A stretch of 64,000 nucleotides of DNA, from NCBI RefSeq assembly GCF_013378055.1, contig NZ_CP051130.1:1426001-1490000 (forward strand). The letters are read 5' to 3'. The position numbers were made by a program, and so were the translations under genes. Positions 25,716 to 34,826 of the stretch are shown piece by piece. Every line of letters begins with the position of its first letter. Within the stretch, counting starts at the first letter, position 1. Below the pieces are notes generated by a model. That model searched no databases. It was not told the DNA's origin and was given only the letters and a program-made list of their open reading frames with translations. The DNA is from Parasphingopyxis sp. CP4 (GTDB lineage Bacteria > Pseudomonadota > Alphaproteobacteria > Sphingomonadales > Sphingomonadaceae).

Positions 25716-26210
25716 CTACTGCCTGACACGGCTCGGCAAGAAGCCGGCGGCCGCAATCCCGGCCTCGGCACAGGCGATATCGTCTTCGGGTGGTTCGCCC
25801 GATACACCGATCGCGCCAAGCCGATGCTGGCCGGTTGCGTCATAAATGGGGACCCCACCACCGACGGTGACTACGCCAGGTGCGTCGGCAAAGCCGGGAG
25901 TGTTACGAGCGCCCTGCTCCATGCCGGATGTCGGGAAACCCCAGGTCGCGGCCGCATAGGCCTTCTCTTCGGCAAAGGCGATTGCGCCAGGCCCATTTCC
26001 ATCCATCCGGAGTGCCGCCATGATATGGCCGCCGGCATCAACAACAACGATGCCCTGGCTTTGGCCATTGGCTTCGGCATGGACAACGCAGCCATTGAGC
26101 ACGGCTTGAGCCGCCGCTGCATCGAACGCCGCCATGTCATGGGCCTGTGCTGGCAAAGCCGCAGCACCGATTGCGAGTAAGAGCCCGCCGGTTACCACCT
26201 GTAATTTCAT
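25716..26210 (-). CDS. GlcG/HbpS-family heme-binding protein, exported
   Basis: About 164 residues with a signal peptide (L-L-L-A-I-G-A-A-A-L-P-A-Q-A-H), then a GlcG/HbpS domain: V-V-V-D-A-G-G-H-I-M-A-A-L-R-M-D, A-F-A-E-E-K-A-Y-A-A-A, G-G-G-V-P-I-Y and I-G-A-I-G-V-S-G. Members bind heme or small ligands; several lie in oxidation operons. The ATG at 26210 is six bases from GGAG; an adjacent ATG at 26213 is too close. It follows the SMP-30 gene by 29 bases. Confidence 0.88.
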   Translation of the reverse strand: MKLQVVTGGLLLAIGAAALPAQAHDMAAFDAAAAQAVLNGCVVHAEANGQSQGIVVVDAGGHIMAALRMDGNGPGAIAFAEEKAYAAATWGFPTSGMEQGARNTPGFADAPGVVTVGGGVPIYDATGQHRLGAIGVSGEPPEDDIACAEAGIAAAGFLPSRVRQ

Positions 26211-26239
26211 CATTTTCTCCAAGACTGAAAGGCCTGAAA

Positions 26240-27166
26240 TCAGGCGTTATGTTCCAGTCTCAGGCCCGGACGCGGCCATTCCATCTTGACCAATCTGCCC
26301 GTCCCCGAGAGCGTCAGCCAAGCCGTTTTCATGTCCGGCCCGCCAAAACAGACATTAGTCGTAAAGATATCATCAGTCGCGACGAATTCGACCAACGACC
26401 CATCCGGGGAGACGACCGAAATCCCACATTCGCCAATTGTGGCAATACACACATTGCCATCGCCATCCACGGCGAGGCTATCGAAGAATTTGTAGCCGGC
26501 CGGGCGATAGACAGGGATGCCGGGGCCGCCGGGTCCGGCGTCGTCGGCCACCTTGCCAGGTTCAGTGATGTTGAACTTCATCAACCGGCATGTGTAGGTC
26601 TCGGCCGCATAGAGCGTCTTGCCGTCGGGCGAGAGGCCGATGCCATTTGGGTTGTTGGACGGGAAGATCACCTCTTCGAGATGGCTGCCATCGGCCTTGG
26701 CATAGAAGATGCCGACAATGTCATGGCAGCGTTTGGCATAATCCACCTTGCCATGATCGGTGAACCAGAAGCCGCCATGCGCGTCAAAGACAATGTCATT
26801 CGGACCGCGCAATACACAGTCGAAATCGCCCGACTTGTACAAAGTCTCGATCGCGCCAGTCGCCAGATCGATGCGTTCGATTCGACCACCCGAATAGTCG
26901 CTGGCGATCCCATGGGGGGCCAGCATGCCGTCACTCTCAAGATATTCGAAGCCGCCATTGTTACAGACATAGAGCTTGCCATCCGGGCCGATCGCCGCGC
27001 CGTTCGGACCGCCGCCCGGTTCGGCCACGGTTTCCTTGGTGCCATCTGGAAGTACGCGCGTGATGCGGCCTTCGGCAATCTCCACCAGGATAATGCTACC
27101 ATCGTCCATCGCCACCGGACCTTCAGGAAAGCGCAGTCCGTCGGATACCAATTCAAAATTGCTCAT
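26240..27166 (-). CDS. SMP-30/gluconolactonase-like protein
   Basis: A 308-residue six-bladed propeller of the SMP-30/gluconolactonase family: F-P-E-G-P-V-A with the metal-binding glutamate near residue 15, G-G-G-P-N-G-A-A, L-R-G-P-N-D-I-V-F (asparagine/aspartate ligands), N-P-N-G-I-G-L-S-P-D and D-S-L-A-V-D-G-D-G-N. No signal peptide, so cytoplasmic. Such enzymes hydrolyse sugar lactones. It precedes the GlcG-like gene on the same strand. Confidence 0.9.
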   Translation of the reverse strand: MSNFELVSDGLRFPEGPVAMDDGSIILVEIAEGRITRVLPDGTKETVAEPGGGPNGAAIGPDGKLYVCNNGGFEYLESDGMLAPHGIASDYSGGRIERIDLATGAIETLYKSGDFDCVLRGPNDIVFDAHGGFWFTDHGKVDYAKRCHDIVGIFYAKADGSHLEEVIFPSNNPNGIGLSPDGKTLYAAETYTCRLMKFNITEPGKVADDAGPGGPGIPVYRPAGYKFFDSLAVDGDGNVCIATIGECGISVVSPDGSLVEFVATDDIFTTNVCFGGPDMKTAWLTLSGTGRLVKMEWPRPGLRLEHNA

Positions 27167-27210
27167 GCCAGTTCCTCTCCTTGTCGCGACGCGCTATTAT
27201 AATCAGACAT

Positions 27211-27300
27211 CGTCGCCCTGAACTTGTTTCAGGGTTCACTCCTCAATCTACACACCGGAGCAGGGTGATAAGTGGATGCTGAAACAAGTTCAGCATGACG
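27211..27300. repeat. Type A palindromic repeat, third copy
   Basis: CGTCGCCCTGAACTTGTTTCAGGG...GGATGCTGAAACAAGTTCAGCATGACG, matching the copies at 2167-2259 and 3577-3668. Its right arm reads M-L-K-Q-V-Q-H-D in the frame of the downstream dehydrogenase, which creates a false upstream start at 27276. Confidence 0.9.
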
Positions 27301-27323
27301 AAGGGAACAAAGGGACGCAACAA

Positions 27324-28760
27324 ATGACGACCGAATATCCGCAAGATTTACGCTTTCATGTCGATGGCGAATGGGTTGAGGCCGGGGACCGGCAGACCCA
27401 GGACGTTATTAATCCGGCAACCGGAGAGACACTGGCCGCCTTGCCTTTGGCCAATAGCGACGATCTTGATCGCGCGCTGGCTGCAGCTGAGCTTGGTTTT
27501 CGCGAGTGGAAGGCAAAAGACGTCAATGAGCGTGGCGCTGTCTTGCGCAAGGCAGCCGATCTGTTGCGGGACCGGGCCAATGATATCGCGCCGCTGCTCA
27601 CATTGGAACAAGGCAAGCCAGTCAAGGAAGCCGCCGGTGAAGTACATGGTGCGGCGGGATTATTTGATTATTTTGCTGAAGAAGCGAAACGCGCTCAAGG
27701 CCGGGTGTTGGTTCGTCCGACCGGGCAGCGCTCGATCGTCATCAAGCAACCGGTGGGTCCCGTTGCCGCATTTAGCCCGTGGAATTTCCCGCTCTTCCTG
27801 ATGGCCCGTAAGCTCGCACCAGCGCTGGCGGCGGGCTGTTCAATCATCTGCAAGCCGCCGGAAGAAACACCGGCGTGCTGCATGGCGCTCATGCGCTGCG
27901 TATTGGATGCAGGCGTGCCCGGCCATGTCGCACAGATGGTGTTTGGTGTGCCCGACCAGGTCAGCACGCATCTCATCGCCTCGCCGATCATCCGCAAGAT
28001 CAGCTTCACCGGTTCGGTGCCCGTCGGCAAGCATCTGATGAAGCTTGCCGCAGATGGCGTGAAGCGGACAACGATGGAGTTGGGCGGCCATGCGCCCGTG
28101 CTGGTCTTTGACGATTGCGATCTCGATCGCACGCTCGACATTATCGTCCCGCAGAAATTCCGTAATGCCGGCCAGGTCTGTGTCAGCCCGACGCGTTTCT
28201 ACGTCCAGAACGGCATCTATGATCGGTTTGTCGACGAGTTCACCAAACGCACCGAACAGCTGACCGTCGGCAATGGCCTTGAAGATGCAACCGAAATGGG
28301 TCCGCTCGCCAATGAGCGACGCCCCGAAGCGGTCGGCGCGCTCATCGCCGATGCAGCGGACAAAGGTGCGCGGATCACAACCGGCGGCGATGTTCTTGGC
28401 GAGAGCGGCTTTTTCTTCCGCCCGACCGTGATCGCTGACGTCCCGCTCGATGCTCAGATCATGGCGAATGAACCCTTTGGCCCGGTCGCGATGATGCGAC
28501 CCTTTGCGACGCTCGATGAAGCAATCGAACAGGCAAACCGCCTCCCCTATGGCCTTGCTGCCTTCGCGTTCACCGAAAATGGCCGTCAGGCGATGTTGCT
28601 GGGCGATGCGATCGAAAGCGGCATGGTCGGTATCAACACAGTCGGTATCAGTGCGGTCGACGCACCCTTTGGCGGGGTGAAGGAATCCGGCTTCGGCAGT
28701 GAGGACGGGCCAGAAGGCTTGGAAGCCTATATGGTCACCAAAGCGGTGCATCAGGCATGA
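27324..28760 (+). CDS. NAD(P)-dependent aldehyde dehydrogenase, succinate-semialdehyde-dehydrogenase type
   Basis: A 478-residue ALDH. The cofactor segment is P-W-N-F-P-L-F, the general-base glutamate lies in M-E-L-G-G-H-A-P, and the catalytic cysteine in N-A-G-Q-V-C-V-S-P-T-R. N-E-P-F-G-P-V-A-M and E-S-G-F-G-S-E-D-G close the domain. It is closest in pattern to the GabD/NAD-dependent semialdehyde dehydrogenase group. The start is the ATG at 27324; the 16 codons before it come from the upstream repeat. It overlaps the TPP enzyme gene by 4 bases, so a two-step aldehyde pathway is likely. Confidence 0.92.
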   Translation: MTTEYPQDLRFHVDGEWVEAGDRQTQDVINPATGETLAALPLANSDDLDRALAAAELGFREWKAKDVNERGAVLRKAADLLRDRANDIAPLLTLEQGKPVKEAAGEVHGAAGLFDYFAEEAKRAQGRVLVRPTGQRSIVIKQPVGPVAAFSPWNFPLFLMARKLAPALAAGCSIICKPPEETPACCMALMRCVLDAGVPGHVAQMVFGVPDQVSTHLIASPIIRKISFTGSVPVGKHLMKLAADGVKRTTMELGGHAPVLVFDDCDLDRTLDIIVPQKFRNAGQVCVSPTRFYVQNGIYDRFVDEFTKRTEQLTVGNGLEDATEMGPLANERRPEAVGALIADAADKGARITTGGDVLGESGFFFRPTVIADVPLDAQIMANEPFGPVAMMRPFATLDEAIEQANRLPYGLAAFAFTENGRQAMLLGDAIESGMVGINTVGISAVDAPFGGVKESGFGSEDGPEGLEAYMVTKAVHQA

Positions 28761-30430
28761 GCGACGCATCGACCTCTCGCACCGGCGGCCAGATCCTCGT
28801 CGATAATCTCGTTGAGCAGGGCTGCGACCGGATATTCTGCGTGCCCGGCGAAAGCTATCTCGCTGTCCTCGATGCCCTGCATGACAAGGACGCAATCGAT
28901 CTCGTCGTGTGCCGTCAGGAAGGCGGTGTATCTTTCATGGCGGCCGCTGACGGTGCGATGACGGGCCATCCGGGTATCGCCTTCGTCACGCGCGGACCCG
29001 GGGCGACCAATGGTTCAATCGGTGTCCATGTGGCGATGCAGGATTCGGTGCCGATGATCTATTTCATCGGCGATGTGGGGCGCGGCGACAAGGATCGCGA
29101 AGCGTTTCAGGAGATCGACTTTCCGGCAATGTTCGGCCCGATGTGCAAATGGGCAGCAAAGATCGACCAGGCCGAGCGGATCCCCGAATATATCGCGCGG
29201 GCCTATTCGGTCGCGATGAACGGGCGTCCCGGACCCGTCGTTCTCGCGCTGCCCGAAGACATGCTGCGTGACACTGTCGAAGCAGCCGATCGCCCGAAAG
29301 TTATCCGTCCGGCCCAGCATCCGGACCCTGAAGCGATGGCGGTGATGATGGAGCTTCTCAAGGACGCCGTTTCGCCGGTCGCCATTGTCGGTGGCGCAGA
29401 TTGGTGCGCGGGCGCATCGCACTATTTCCAGAACTTTGCCGAAGATATTGGTATTCCGGTAGCCTGCGGTTTCCGTCGCCAGGACGCGATACCCAATGAG
29501 AGCCCGGTTTGGGCCGGCAATCTTGGCTATGGGCCCAATCCGAAGCTGCTCGAGCGGATCAGGGCGGCCGATTTGCTGCTCGTGGTCGGCGCCCGGCTCG
29601 GCGAAGCGACGACCGATGGCTATACGCTAATCACCCCCGATCATCCGGATCAGACCGTGATTCAGGTCCATCCTGATCCCGAGGAACTCGGCAGCGTCTA
29701 TCGCACCGATCTCGCCATCTGCGCGGATATGCGGGAGTTCTCCGAGGAAGCCTCGCTCTGGGAGCATGACATTATCGATTTCGACTGCGGCAAGGACGCG
29801 CATACCGAATGGGAAGCCTGGAACAGCGTAACCCCGAATGACGATCTCGCACTCGATCTTGCCCAATGTGTCGGCACGGCATGCGAAGCGCTCCCCGCTG
29901 ACAGCATCATCTGCAACGGTGCCGGGAATTTTTCAGGCTGGTGGCATCGCTTCTGGCGCTACACCGGCCCGGTAAGCCAGCTCGCCCCGACGGCGGGCGC
30001 GATGGGCTATGGCGTACCGGCTGCTGTCGCGGCGTCGCTGCGCAATCCGGATCGCCAGGTGATTGCGGTAGCGGGTGATGGCGACTTTCTGATGAACGGG
30101 CAGGAATTGGCGACCGCAGTCCAGCATGGCTGCAATATGTTGGTGATGGTGATCGACAATGGCAGCTATGGCACGATCCGCATGCATCAGGAGCGCAACT
30201 ATCCCGAACGGTTATCCGGGACCGCGCTGAGCAACCCCGATTTCGCCGCGTTAGCGAAAGCCTATGGCTGCTGGTCGGAAACGATCGAGAAGACCGCAGA
30301 CTTCGCCGGTGCGCTCGATCGCGCCAAGGCAGAAACCGGTGTGCGCCTCCTCCATCTGAAGATCGATGTTGAGGATCAGCTGGCGGCTGGGACATCTGTG
30401 GCAAAGGTGCGCGCCGCGACAAGCGCCTGA
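28757..30430 (+). CDS. Thiamine-diphosphate-dependent enzyme, acetolactate-synthase-like
   Basis: A 557-residue three-domain TPP enzyme. The activating glutamate is in V-C-R-Q-E-G-G-V-S, the pyrimidine-domain end is G-P-V-V-L-A-L-P-E-D-M-L, and the cofactor motif is A-G-D-G-D-F-L-M-N...N-G-S-Y-G-T. No regulatory subunit or ilvC is nearby. The 4-base overlap with an aldehyde dehydrogenase suggests a decarboxylase or ligase feeding an aldehyde to that enzyme rather than branched-chain synthesis. Exact substrate unknown. Confidence 0.9.
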   Translation: MSDASTSRTGGQILVDNLVEQGCDRIFCVPGESYLAVLDALHDKDAIDLVVCRQEGGVSFMAAADGAMTGHPGIAFVTRGPGATNGSIGVHVAMQDSVPMIYFIGDVGRGDKDREAFQEIDFPAMFGPMCKWAAKIDQAERIPEYIARAYSVAMNGRPGPVVLALPEDMLRDTVEAADRPKVIRPAQHPDPEAMAVMMELLKDAVSPVAIVGGADWCAGASHYFQNFAEDIGIPVACGFRRQDAIPNESPVWAGNLGYGPNPKLLERIRAADLLLVVGARLGEATTDGYTLITPDHPDQTVIQVHPDPEELGSVYRTDLAICADMREFSEEASLWEHDIIDFDCGKDAHTEWEAWNSVTPNDDLALDLAQCVGTACEALPADSIICNGAGNFSGWWHRFWRYTGPVSQLAPTAGAMGYGVPAAVAASLRNPDRQVIAVAGDGDFLMNGQELATAVQHGCNMLVMVIDNGSYGTIRMHQERNYPERLSGTALSNPDFAALAKAYGCWSETIEKTADFAGALDRAKAETGVRLLHLKIDVEDQLAAGTSVAKVRAATSA

Positions 30431-30437
30431 ATCGAAA

Positions 30438-30467
30438 GGGCCATCACCGATCAAGCGATGATGGCCC
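30438..30467. terminator. Shared terminator-like hairpin between convergent genes
   Basis: GGGCCATCA (30438-30446) and TGATGGCCC (30459-30467) form a perfect 9-bp stem. On the minus strand it is followed by TTTCGATT, on the plus strand by no T-run. It lies between the TPP enzyme and thiSG ends; the rest of 30468-30590 shows nothing recognisable. Confidence 0.6.
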
Positions 30468-30590
30468 AATGCGACCCGGTTTAACTACAGGGGCAGTAGA
30501 AACCAGGTATCTCCGACGAGTGTCGTACACCGCGAAATCGTCGCGGAGTAAAGCAACCTGCGGTTCGTTTTCGACGAACGACCAATGAGT

Positions 30591-31589
30591 TTAGATCAAC
30601 CCCGCCAATGGGCTAGAGGGATCGGCATATTTCCGCGTTGCCATCCGGCCGCTGCGATAGGCTTCGCGTCCCGCCTCAACCGCCAGCTTCATCGCCCGGG
30701 CCATGCGGACCGGTTCCTTGGCTTCGGCGATCGCGGTGTTCATCAGCACCCCGTCACAGCCCAGCTCCATGGCGACGGCCGCATCGGACGCCGTACCGAC
30801 ACCAGCGTCTACCAGTACCGGCACCGAAGCGCCCTCGACAATCAACCGGATTGTCACCCGGTTCTGGATACCAAGGCCTGAGCCAATCGGTGCGCCCAGC
30901 GGCATCACCGCCACAGCTCCGGCCGCTTCCAGCTGTTTCGCCGCGATCGGATCATCAACGCAATACACCATGGGCTTGAAGCCTTCATTGGCAAGCGTCT
31001 CAGTGGCCGTCAGCGTCTCGCGCATATCGGGATAGAGCGTCTTCGCCTCACCCAGCACTTCGAGCTTCACGAGATCCCAGCCGCCGGCTTCGCGCGCAAG
31101 CCTGAGCGTCCGGATCGCTTCGTCCGCGGTAAAGCAGCCTGCCGTGTTTGGTAGATAGGTAAAGCGTCTGGGATCGATGAAATCGGTCAGCATCGGCGCA
31201 TTGGGATCCGAAACATTCACCCGGCGCACGGCGACGGTAATGATCTCTGCACCCGATGCTTCAAGCGCCGCCGCATTCTCTTCAAAATCCTTATATTTGC
31301 CGGTGCCGACAATAAGCCGGGAGGTGAAAGTCTGGCCAGCAACCGTCCAGCTATCGTCATCCCGATGGTCACCGCCACCAACGAAATGCACGATCTCCAA
31401 CGTGTCACCATCTTCAACCAGGACATCGGCCAGCGTCGAGCGCGGTACCACTTCAAGGTTGCGTTCAACCGCAATCTTCGCTGGATCCAGACCCAGCGCT
31501 TCGCTTGCAAAGGCAGCCAGCGACAGACCCGGATGGATACGGCGATGCTCACCATTCACCTGTATCGATATCGTGCCGTCACTTGTCAT
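30591..31589 (-). CDS. thiG: Fused sulfur carrier ThiS and thiazole synthase ThiG
   Basis: A 332-residue bifunctional protein. Residues 1-73 are a ThiS ubiquitin-like domain (I-S-I-Q-V-N-G-E...[10 protein letters not shown]...[14 protein letters not shown]). Residues ~80-332 are ThiG, with [10 protein letters not shown], the Schiff-base lysine in L-V-K-L-E-V-L-G and G-A-P-I-G-S-G. It makes the thiazole of thiamine. The diglycine needed for the thiocarboxylate is internal, followed by D-H-R-D-D-D, so a free C-terminus must arise some other way. The ATG at 31589 is preferred to an extended frame to 31865. Confidence 0.93.
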   Translation of the reverse strand: MTSDGTISIQVNGEHRRIHPGLSLAAFASEALGLDPAKIAVERNLEVVPRSTLADVLVEDGDTLEIVHFVGGGDHRDDDSWTVAGQTFTSRLIVGTGKYKDFEENAAALEASGAEIITVAVRRVNVSDPNAPMLTDFIDPRRFTYLPNTAGCFTADEAIRTLRLAREAGGWDLVKLEVLGEAKTLYPDMRETLTATETLANEGFKPMVYCVDDPIAAKQLEAAGAVAVMPLGAPIGSGLGIQNRVTIRLIVEGASVPVLVDAGVGTASDAAVAMELGCDGVLMNTAIAEAKEPVRMARAMKLAVEAGREAYRSGRMATRKYADPSSPLAGLI

Positions 31590-31670
31590 TGCTGCATCCT
31601 GCCTTTGCGTTACGATCCGAGCCGCATATAGGTGTCCGCCCCGCATCGCCGCAACCAAAAGGCTAGGCCA

Positions 31671-32111
31671 ATGAGCGATAAACCCGTGATCTTTGTTCTG
31701 AACGGGCCAAATTTGAACCTGCTCGGGCTGCGCGAGCCGGAAATTTATGGGTCTGATACGCTCGACGATATCGCCGGGAAACTGGAAGATCGGGCGCAGG
31801 AACTGGGCGTTGACGTTGAAGTGCGTCAATCCAATCATGAGGGACATTTGATCGACTGGATTCACGAAGCCCAGGGCGATAATGCCAAGGCTATCCTATT
31901 GAATGCAGCCGGTTTCACGCACACTTCAGTTGCTTTGCATGACGCGATAAAGGCGGTTTCGGTGCCGGTTATCGAGGTCCATCTCTCAAATCCGCATGCA
32001 CGGGAGGCGTTTCGACATAAAAGCTATGTCGGCGAGGCCGCAAAAGGCACTATTTCGGGATTCGGGGCATTTTCCTATCTGCTGGCGCTGGACGCGGCCA
32101 TGCAGCTTTGA
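31671..32111 (+). CDS. aroQ: Type II 3-dehydroquinate dehydratase
   Basis: A 146-residue shikimate-pathway enzyme converting 3-dehydroquinate to 3-dehydroshikimate. [14 protein letters not shown] at the N-terminus, [10 protein letters not shown] and the catalytic-histidine segment [11 protein letters not shown] are all intact. The start is the ATG at 31671; the frame from 31632 crosses the divergent thiSG promoter. It heads the conserved aroQ-accB-accC arrangement, with 58 bases to accB. Confidence 0.97.
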   Translation: MSDKPVIFVLNGPNLNLLGLREPEIYGSDTLDDIAGKLEDRAQELGVDVEVRQSNHEGHLIDWIHEAQGDNAKAILLNAAGFTHTSVALHDAIKAVSVPVIEVHLSNPHAREAFRHKSYVGEAAKGTISGFGAFSYLLALDAAMQL

Positions 32112-32169
32112 GTAAAAGCCGCCTCTTGCAGTCCGGTTTCGTACCGGCAACAGGGATAAAGGGTTTGCT

Positions 32170-32667
32170 ATGACGACCTCTAAAGGTGCCGAAAAAGGCA
32201 CCATGAATGTCGACGCCGATCTCGTGCGCCAGCTGGCAGAGCTGTTGGACGATGCCAATCTCACCGAAATCGAAGTAGAAGATGGAAATCGCAGCATCCG
32301 TGTATCGCGCGCTGGCAGCGCCGTTGCGGTCGCCGCACCAGCGCCCGTCGCCGCTCCGATCGCGGCTGCGCCGGCTGCCGCACCGGCATCAGCTCCTGCG
32401 GCTGCTGCACCGGCTCCGGCAGCAGAAAATTTGGTGGGCGCAGTCAATTCTCCGATGGTTGGAACAGTCTATTTGGCACCGGAACCGGGCGCAGACCAGT
32501 TTGTCTCGGTTGGCGATTCGGTCTCCGAAGGCGATACGCTGCTCATTATTGAGGCGATGAAGGTCATGAACCCGATCATCGCCGACAAATCCGGCAAGGT
32601 TACGGCCCTCCTCGTCGAGAATGCCGAACCGGTTGAGTTCAATCAGCCGCTCGTAACGATCGAATAG
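32170..32667 (+). CDS. accB: Acetyl-CoA carboxylase biotin carboxyl carrier protein
   Basis: A 165-residue BCCP: an N-terminal helical region ([16 protein letters not shown]), a long Ala/Pro-rich flexible linker (about residues 54-88), then the biotinyl domain with P-M-V-G-T-V-Y and the biotin lysine in E-A-M-K-V-M-N. It carries carboxyl groups between AccC and AccAD for malonyl-CoA synthesis. Cotranscribed with accC, 9 bases downstream. Confidence 0.97.
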   Translation: MTTSKGAEKGTMNVDADLVRQLAELLDDANLTEIEVEDGNRSIRVSRAGSAVAVAAPAPVAAPIAAAPAAAPASAPAAAAPAPAAENLVGAVNSPMVGTVYLAPEPGADQFVSVGDSVSEGDTLLIIEAMKVMNPIIADKSGKVTALLVENAEPVEFNQPLVTIE

Positions 32668-32676
32668 GCGGCCATC

Positions 32677-34038
32677 GTGATCGAGAAAGTCCTGATTGCC
32701 AACCGCGGCGAAATCGCGCTGCGCATCCATCGCGCTTGCCATGAAATGGGCATCAAGACGGTGGCTGTGCATTCGACCGCCGATGCGGAGGCGAAGCATG
32801 TAAAGCTTGCAGATGAGGCTGTGTGTATCGGGCCGCCATCGGCGACCGACAGCTATCTAAGCATCCCGAATATCATATCGGCTGCAGAGATCAGTCAGGC
32901 GGATGCCATCCATCCCGGCTATGGTTTTCTCTCCGAAAATGAAAAATTCGCCAAGATCGTCGAGGACCATGACATTATATGGATCGGGCCGAAGCCTGAA
33001 CATATCCGCATCATGGGCGACAAGGTGGAAGCCAAGAAAACGGCCGGCAAGCTTGGCTTGCCGCTGGTCCCTGGCTCCGATGGCGCGGTGCGCGAATATA
33101 GCGAAGCCAAGAAGATCGGCGCTGACATCGGTTATCCGCTGATCGTGAAGGCTGCATCCGGCGGCGGCGGTCGCGGCATGAAAGTCGTGCCTGAAGCGAG
33201 CCAACTCGAAACCTTGATGAAACAAGCCGGGTCGGAAGCGAAATCGGCCTTTGGCGACGACACGGTCTATCTTGAGAAATTCCTCGGCAATCCACGCCAT
33301 ATCGAGTTTCAGATATTTGGAGATGGCAAAGGCAATGCCGTCCATCTGGGCGAACGCGATTGTTCGCTGCAACGCCGCCACCAGAAAGTGCTGGAAGAAG
33401 CACCGGGACCGACAATTACAGCCGAAGAACGTGAGCGAATGGGCGATATCTGTGCCAAAGCCATGGCCGATATGGGTTATCGCGGTGCGGGTACGATCGA
33501 GTTTCTCTACGAGAATGGCGGTTTCTATTTCATCGAAATGAATACGCGGCTGCAGGTCGAACATCCGGTGACCGAAATGATCACCGGGCTCGATCTGGTG
33601 CGCGAGCAGATCTTAGTCGCCGCAGGCCAACCGCTGTCGGTAACACAGGATGAGGTAACCTTTACCGGCCATGCGATCGAATGCCGGATCAACGCGGAAA
33701 ACGCGAAAACCTTCGCCCCATCACCCGGCAAGGTGATCAACTATCATGCGGCGGGTGGCATGCATGTTCGCGTCGATAGCGGCCTCTATACCGGTTATTC
33801 GATCCCGCCTTATTATGATTCCATGATCGCCAAGCTGATCGTCTATGGATCTAGCCGCAACAAATGCATCATGCGGCTGCGCCGCGCGCTGGAAGAAATG
33901 GTGATCGAGGGTGTCGATACGACGCTGCCCCTGCATCAGGCATTGCTCGACGATCCCGATTTTCTCGATGGCAATTATACGATCAAATGGCTCGAGGAAT
34001 GGCTCGACCGAAACAATAGCGCCGATCAGGCCAACTAA
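32677..34038 (+). CDS. accC: Biotin carboxylase subunit of acetyl-CoA carboxylase
   Basis: A 453-residue ATP-grasp enzyme that carboxylates biotin on AccB. Seen: V-L-I-A-N-R-G-E-I-A-L-R at the start, H-P-G-Y-G-F-L-S-E-N, the glycine-rich A-S-G-G-G-G-R-G-M-K loop, E-R-D-C-S-L-Q-R-R-H-Q-K and E-M-N-T-R-L-Q-V-E-H-P-V-T-E. The start is GTG. The stop overlaps the following ACT-domain gene by 1 base. Confidence 0.97.
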   Translation: MIEKVLIANRGEIALRIHRACHEMGIKTVAVHSTADAEAKHVKLADEAVCIGPPSATDSYLSIPNIISAAEISQADAIHPGYGFLSENEKFAKIVEDHDIIWIGPKPEHIRIMGDKVEAKKTAGKLGLPLVPGSDGAVREYSEAKKIGADIGYPLIVKAASGGGGRGMKVVPEASQLETLMKQAGSEAKSAFGDDTVYLEKFLGNPRHIEFQIFGDGKGNAVHLGERDCSLQRRHQKVLEEAPGPTITAEERERMGDICAKAMADMGYRGAGTIEFLYENGGFYFIEMNTRLQVEHPVTEMITGLDLVREQILVAAGQPLSVTQDEVTFTGHAIECRINAENAKTFAPSPGKVINYHAAGGMHVRVDSGLYTGYSIPPYYDSMIAKLIVYGSSRNKCIMRLRRALEEMVIEGVDTTLPLHQALLDDPDFLDGNYTIKWLEEWLDRNNSADQAN

Positions 34039-34442
34039 TGCCCGGCGAATCCGATCTTGATGCGCTGCTGCGCGATCTGAAGCCTATGCTTGCCGAAGAG
34101 GAGCATGGCTTTGCAACAATCCCGATGGGTACAGGGTGGCCACAAGGTTTGGTGCCGGTCGCCACCTTTGCCGAAGCCGAAGGCGCAAGCGTGATCGCGC
34201 TCGCATCGATCATGGAGGGCATTGGCCTTGATCATGAAGGGGGCTGGGCAAAAATCACGATTGGCGCTAACAGCGCGTTGAGCGCAGTCGGGCTAACGGC
34301 AAAAATCTCCGGGGTTCTTGCCGAAGCCGGGATCAGTGCCAATATAGTTGCGGCATATCATCACGATCATGTCTTTGTGCCCTGGGCACGGCGTGACGAG
34401 GCGATGGCGGTTCTGGAAAAATTATCGAAGGTACAGGAGTAA
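34038..34442 (+). CDS. ACT domain protein (DUF2241-like)
   Basis: A 134-residue protein with two ACT-like halves: L-K-P-M-L...F-A-T-I-P-M-G-T-G then W-A-K-I-T-I-G-A-N-S-A-L-S-A-V-G-L-T-A-K-I-S-G-V-L-A-E-A-G-I-S-A-N-I-V. The second half is a clear ACT beta-alpha-beta-beta-alpha-beta unit of the kind that binds amino acids. Translationally coupled to accC. A regulatory amino-acid-binding role is inferred only. Confidence 0.82.
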   Translation: MPGESDLDALLRDLKPMLAEEEHGFATIPMGTGWPQGLVPVATFAEAEGASVIALASIMEGIGLDHEGGWAKITIGANSALSAVGLTAKISGVLAEAGISANIVAAYHHDHVFVPWARRDEAMAVLEKLSKVQE

Positions 34443-34450
34443 TTCGTTCG

Positions 34451-34801
34451 ATGCAGGCCATTATCTACCATAATCCGCGGTGCGGCACATCTCGCAAGAC
34501 GCTGGAAATACTAGAAAAAGCGCCAGCTATTGCCGTGCGAGTGATCGAATATCTCAACGACACGCCAACCAAGGCAAAGCTGAAAGAGCTTTACAAGAAA
34601 GCCGGCATTACGGCGCGCGACGGGCTGCGTTCCAAGGAACCGCTTGCCAAGGAGCTCGGGCTGAACGACCCGGATATCAGCGATGATCAAATTCTCGATG
34701 CGATGATCAAGAACCCGATTCTCATCAATCGGCCGATCGTTGAAACGAAAAACGGCGTCCGGCTCTGCCGACCGCAGGATCTCGTCAAGGAAATCATCTA
34801 A
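34451..34801 (+). CDS. arsC: ArsC-family (glutaredoxin-type) arsenate reductase-like protein
   Basis: A 116-residue ArsC/Spx-fold protein. The nucleophilic cysteine is Cys11 in H-N-P-R-C-G-T-S-R-K, with arginines in L-R-S-K-E and I-N-R-P-I that match the oxyanion-binding positions of arsenate reductases. No arsenic transporter or arsR is nearby, so a true arsenate role is plausible but not supported by context; it follows the ACT gene by 8 bases and may simply be cotranscribed. Confidence 0.85.
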   Translation: MQAIIYHNPRCGTSRKTLEILEKAPAIAVRVIEYLNDTPTKAKLKELYKKAGITARDGLRSKEPLAKELGLNDPDISDDQILDAMIKNPILINRPIVETKNGVRLCRPQDLVKEII

Positions 34802-34826
34802 CGCCTGACACACTGGGAGCGCGCCA

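Noticed and set aside
28757-30430. TPP enzyme considered as ilvB acetolactate synthase
   Set aside because: No ilvH or ilvC nearby, and the tight coupling to an aldehyde dehydrogenase argues for a different pathway; left as acetolactate-synthase-like.
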